Shown here: in pieces, positions 32,511 to 32,876 of the stretch
Numbering within the stretch: the stretch's first letter is position 1
How the letters are laid out: every line of letters starts with the position of its first letter
From: Opitutus sp. GAS368
GTDB taxonomy: Bacteria > Verrucomicrobiota > Verrucomicrobiia > Opitutales > Opitutaceae
DNA length: 32,876 nt
NCBI GenBank assembly: GCA_945903465.1
Contig: CAMDOF010000077.1
Location: forward strand, 1 to 32,876
Reading direction: 5' to 3'
Program-made: the position numbers and the translations under genes
Notes under the pieces: generated by a model
What the model was told of the DNA's origin: nothing
Database searches by the model: none
Seen by the model: only the letters and a program-made list of their open reading frames with translations

Positions 32511-32876
32511 GGGGAATCGCGTCTCCGATTTTGTGCCGCCGCTTCTGCCGATGGCACTAAACCCCTCCCTGATCCGATCCCCTGAAAATCCAGTTTCCTA
32601 TCAGCCCCCGCCCCGGAATCGGATTCTGGCCGTGACAGAAAGAAACCGGGTCAACGTTGCGCCCAAGCGATTAACAAGGGGAGTTTCTTGGGATGGTGGG
32701 TGGTGGGGGAGCGAAGCACGCCTTCGTGGCCACCATCGGCGACAGGAGTGTCGCCGGTCCGTCGGATGGGCGACACTCTTGTCGCCCCTGCTGCCTGGGA
32801 GCCTCCCCACCAAAACAAGTTTTGGCCCCGACGGGAAGAAACAGCTTTCCAGGCCCACCATCGGCGACAGGAGTGT
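32511..32876. other. Intergenic region at the right edge with hairpin repeats
   Basis: No coding sequence was recognised; the 86-codon minus-strand frame here is caused by the repeats. The region holds two REP-like hairpins and a 22-nt direct repeat that runs off the window edge, so the repeat cluster continues to the right. Confidence 0.6.
32730..32876. repeat. REP-like GGCGACA hairpin repeats
   Basis: A 22-nt sequence beginning CCACCATCGGCGACAGGAGT is found at 32730-32751 and identically at 32855-32876. GGCGACAGGAGTGTCGCC (32738-32755) is a hairpin with a 6-bp stem. GGGCGACACTCTTGTCGCCC (32768-32787) is an 8-bp perfect stem with a CTCT loop, and its reverse complement matches the first hairpin at 17 of 18 core bases. 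The arrangement (inverted copy, then direct copy about 100 bp later) is typical of REP/BIME-like intergenic repeats. Confidence 0.85.

Noticed and set aside
32730..32876. Considered as a CRISPR array because of the repeated 22-mer
   Set aside because: There are only two direct copies about 100 bp apart plus an inverted copy, without regular spacers or cas genes. It fits REP-like repeats better.

Overview
The window is high-GC DNA with strong C/G bias at codon third positions. Its gene content looks like a member of the Verrucomicrobiota, most likely an Opitutaceae-type bacterium. The clues are a giant secreted delta-60 repeat protein, Tat-exported Gfo/Idh/MocA dehydrogenase and sugar-isomerase-like proteins, a CE15 glucuronoyl esterase next to a sialate O-acetylesterase, and few clear Shine-Dalgarno sites. 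The taxonomic call is inference from gene families, not from a marker gene.

Layout. 1-500 is the 3' end of a secreted protein carrying a C-terminal module that recurs at the end of the giant protein at 13.9-19.8 kb. A tRNA-Leu(UAA) lies on the minus strand at 1156-1241. Next come nadD and rsfS (housekeeping pair), a Tat-exported metallophosphoesterase lipoprotein, a Tat-exported sugar isomerase-like protein, and convergently an ABC-F ATPase (Uup type). A WecG/TagA/CpsF glycosyltransferase diverges from it, followed by a convergent beta-propeller glycoside-hydrolase-like protein. 9.8-11.6 kb is an insertion-sequence graveyard: an IS630-type transposase remnant (minus) butts against a multiply frameshifted IS1380-type transposase remnant (plus). 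Two minus-strand genes follow: an HpcH/HpaI-type aldolase and an exported PrxQ/BCP-type peroxiredoxin with a clear intrinsic terminator.

The centrepiece is a single ~5.9 kb gene (13881-19775) encoding about 1964 residues: a signal peptide, about 28 delta-60-type repeats, a spacer domain and two copies of a C-terminal ~120-residue module. Downstream, a sialate O-acetylesterase-like enzyme (minus) and a CE15-like esterase (plus) are divergently arranged. A TPR protein, a Gfo/Idh/MocA oxidoreductase and a three-gene efflux-type cassette follow (HlyD-like lipoprotein, ABC ATPase, ABC-2 permease). A TerC-like membrane protein and an MscS channel form a minus-strand pair, followed by a DCC-family thiol oxidoreductase. 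The right edge holds a broken DUF1016-like gene containing a perfect 26-bp palindrome, then REP-like hairpin repeats.

Working together: the secreted esterases, exported oxidoreductase/isomerase and beta-propeller protein fit a lifestyle of taking apart acetylated, glucuronoylated plant or algal polysaccharides. The delta-60 protein and its sibling at the left edge look like large surface or secreted proteins sharing one C-terminal module. No CRISPR array, prophage or recognisable defence island was seen. The most unusual structures are the delta-60 array with its shared C-terminal module, the collided IS remnants and the hairpin/palindrome cluster at the right end.
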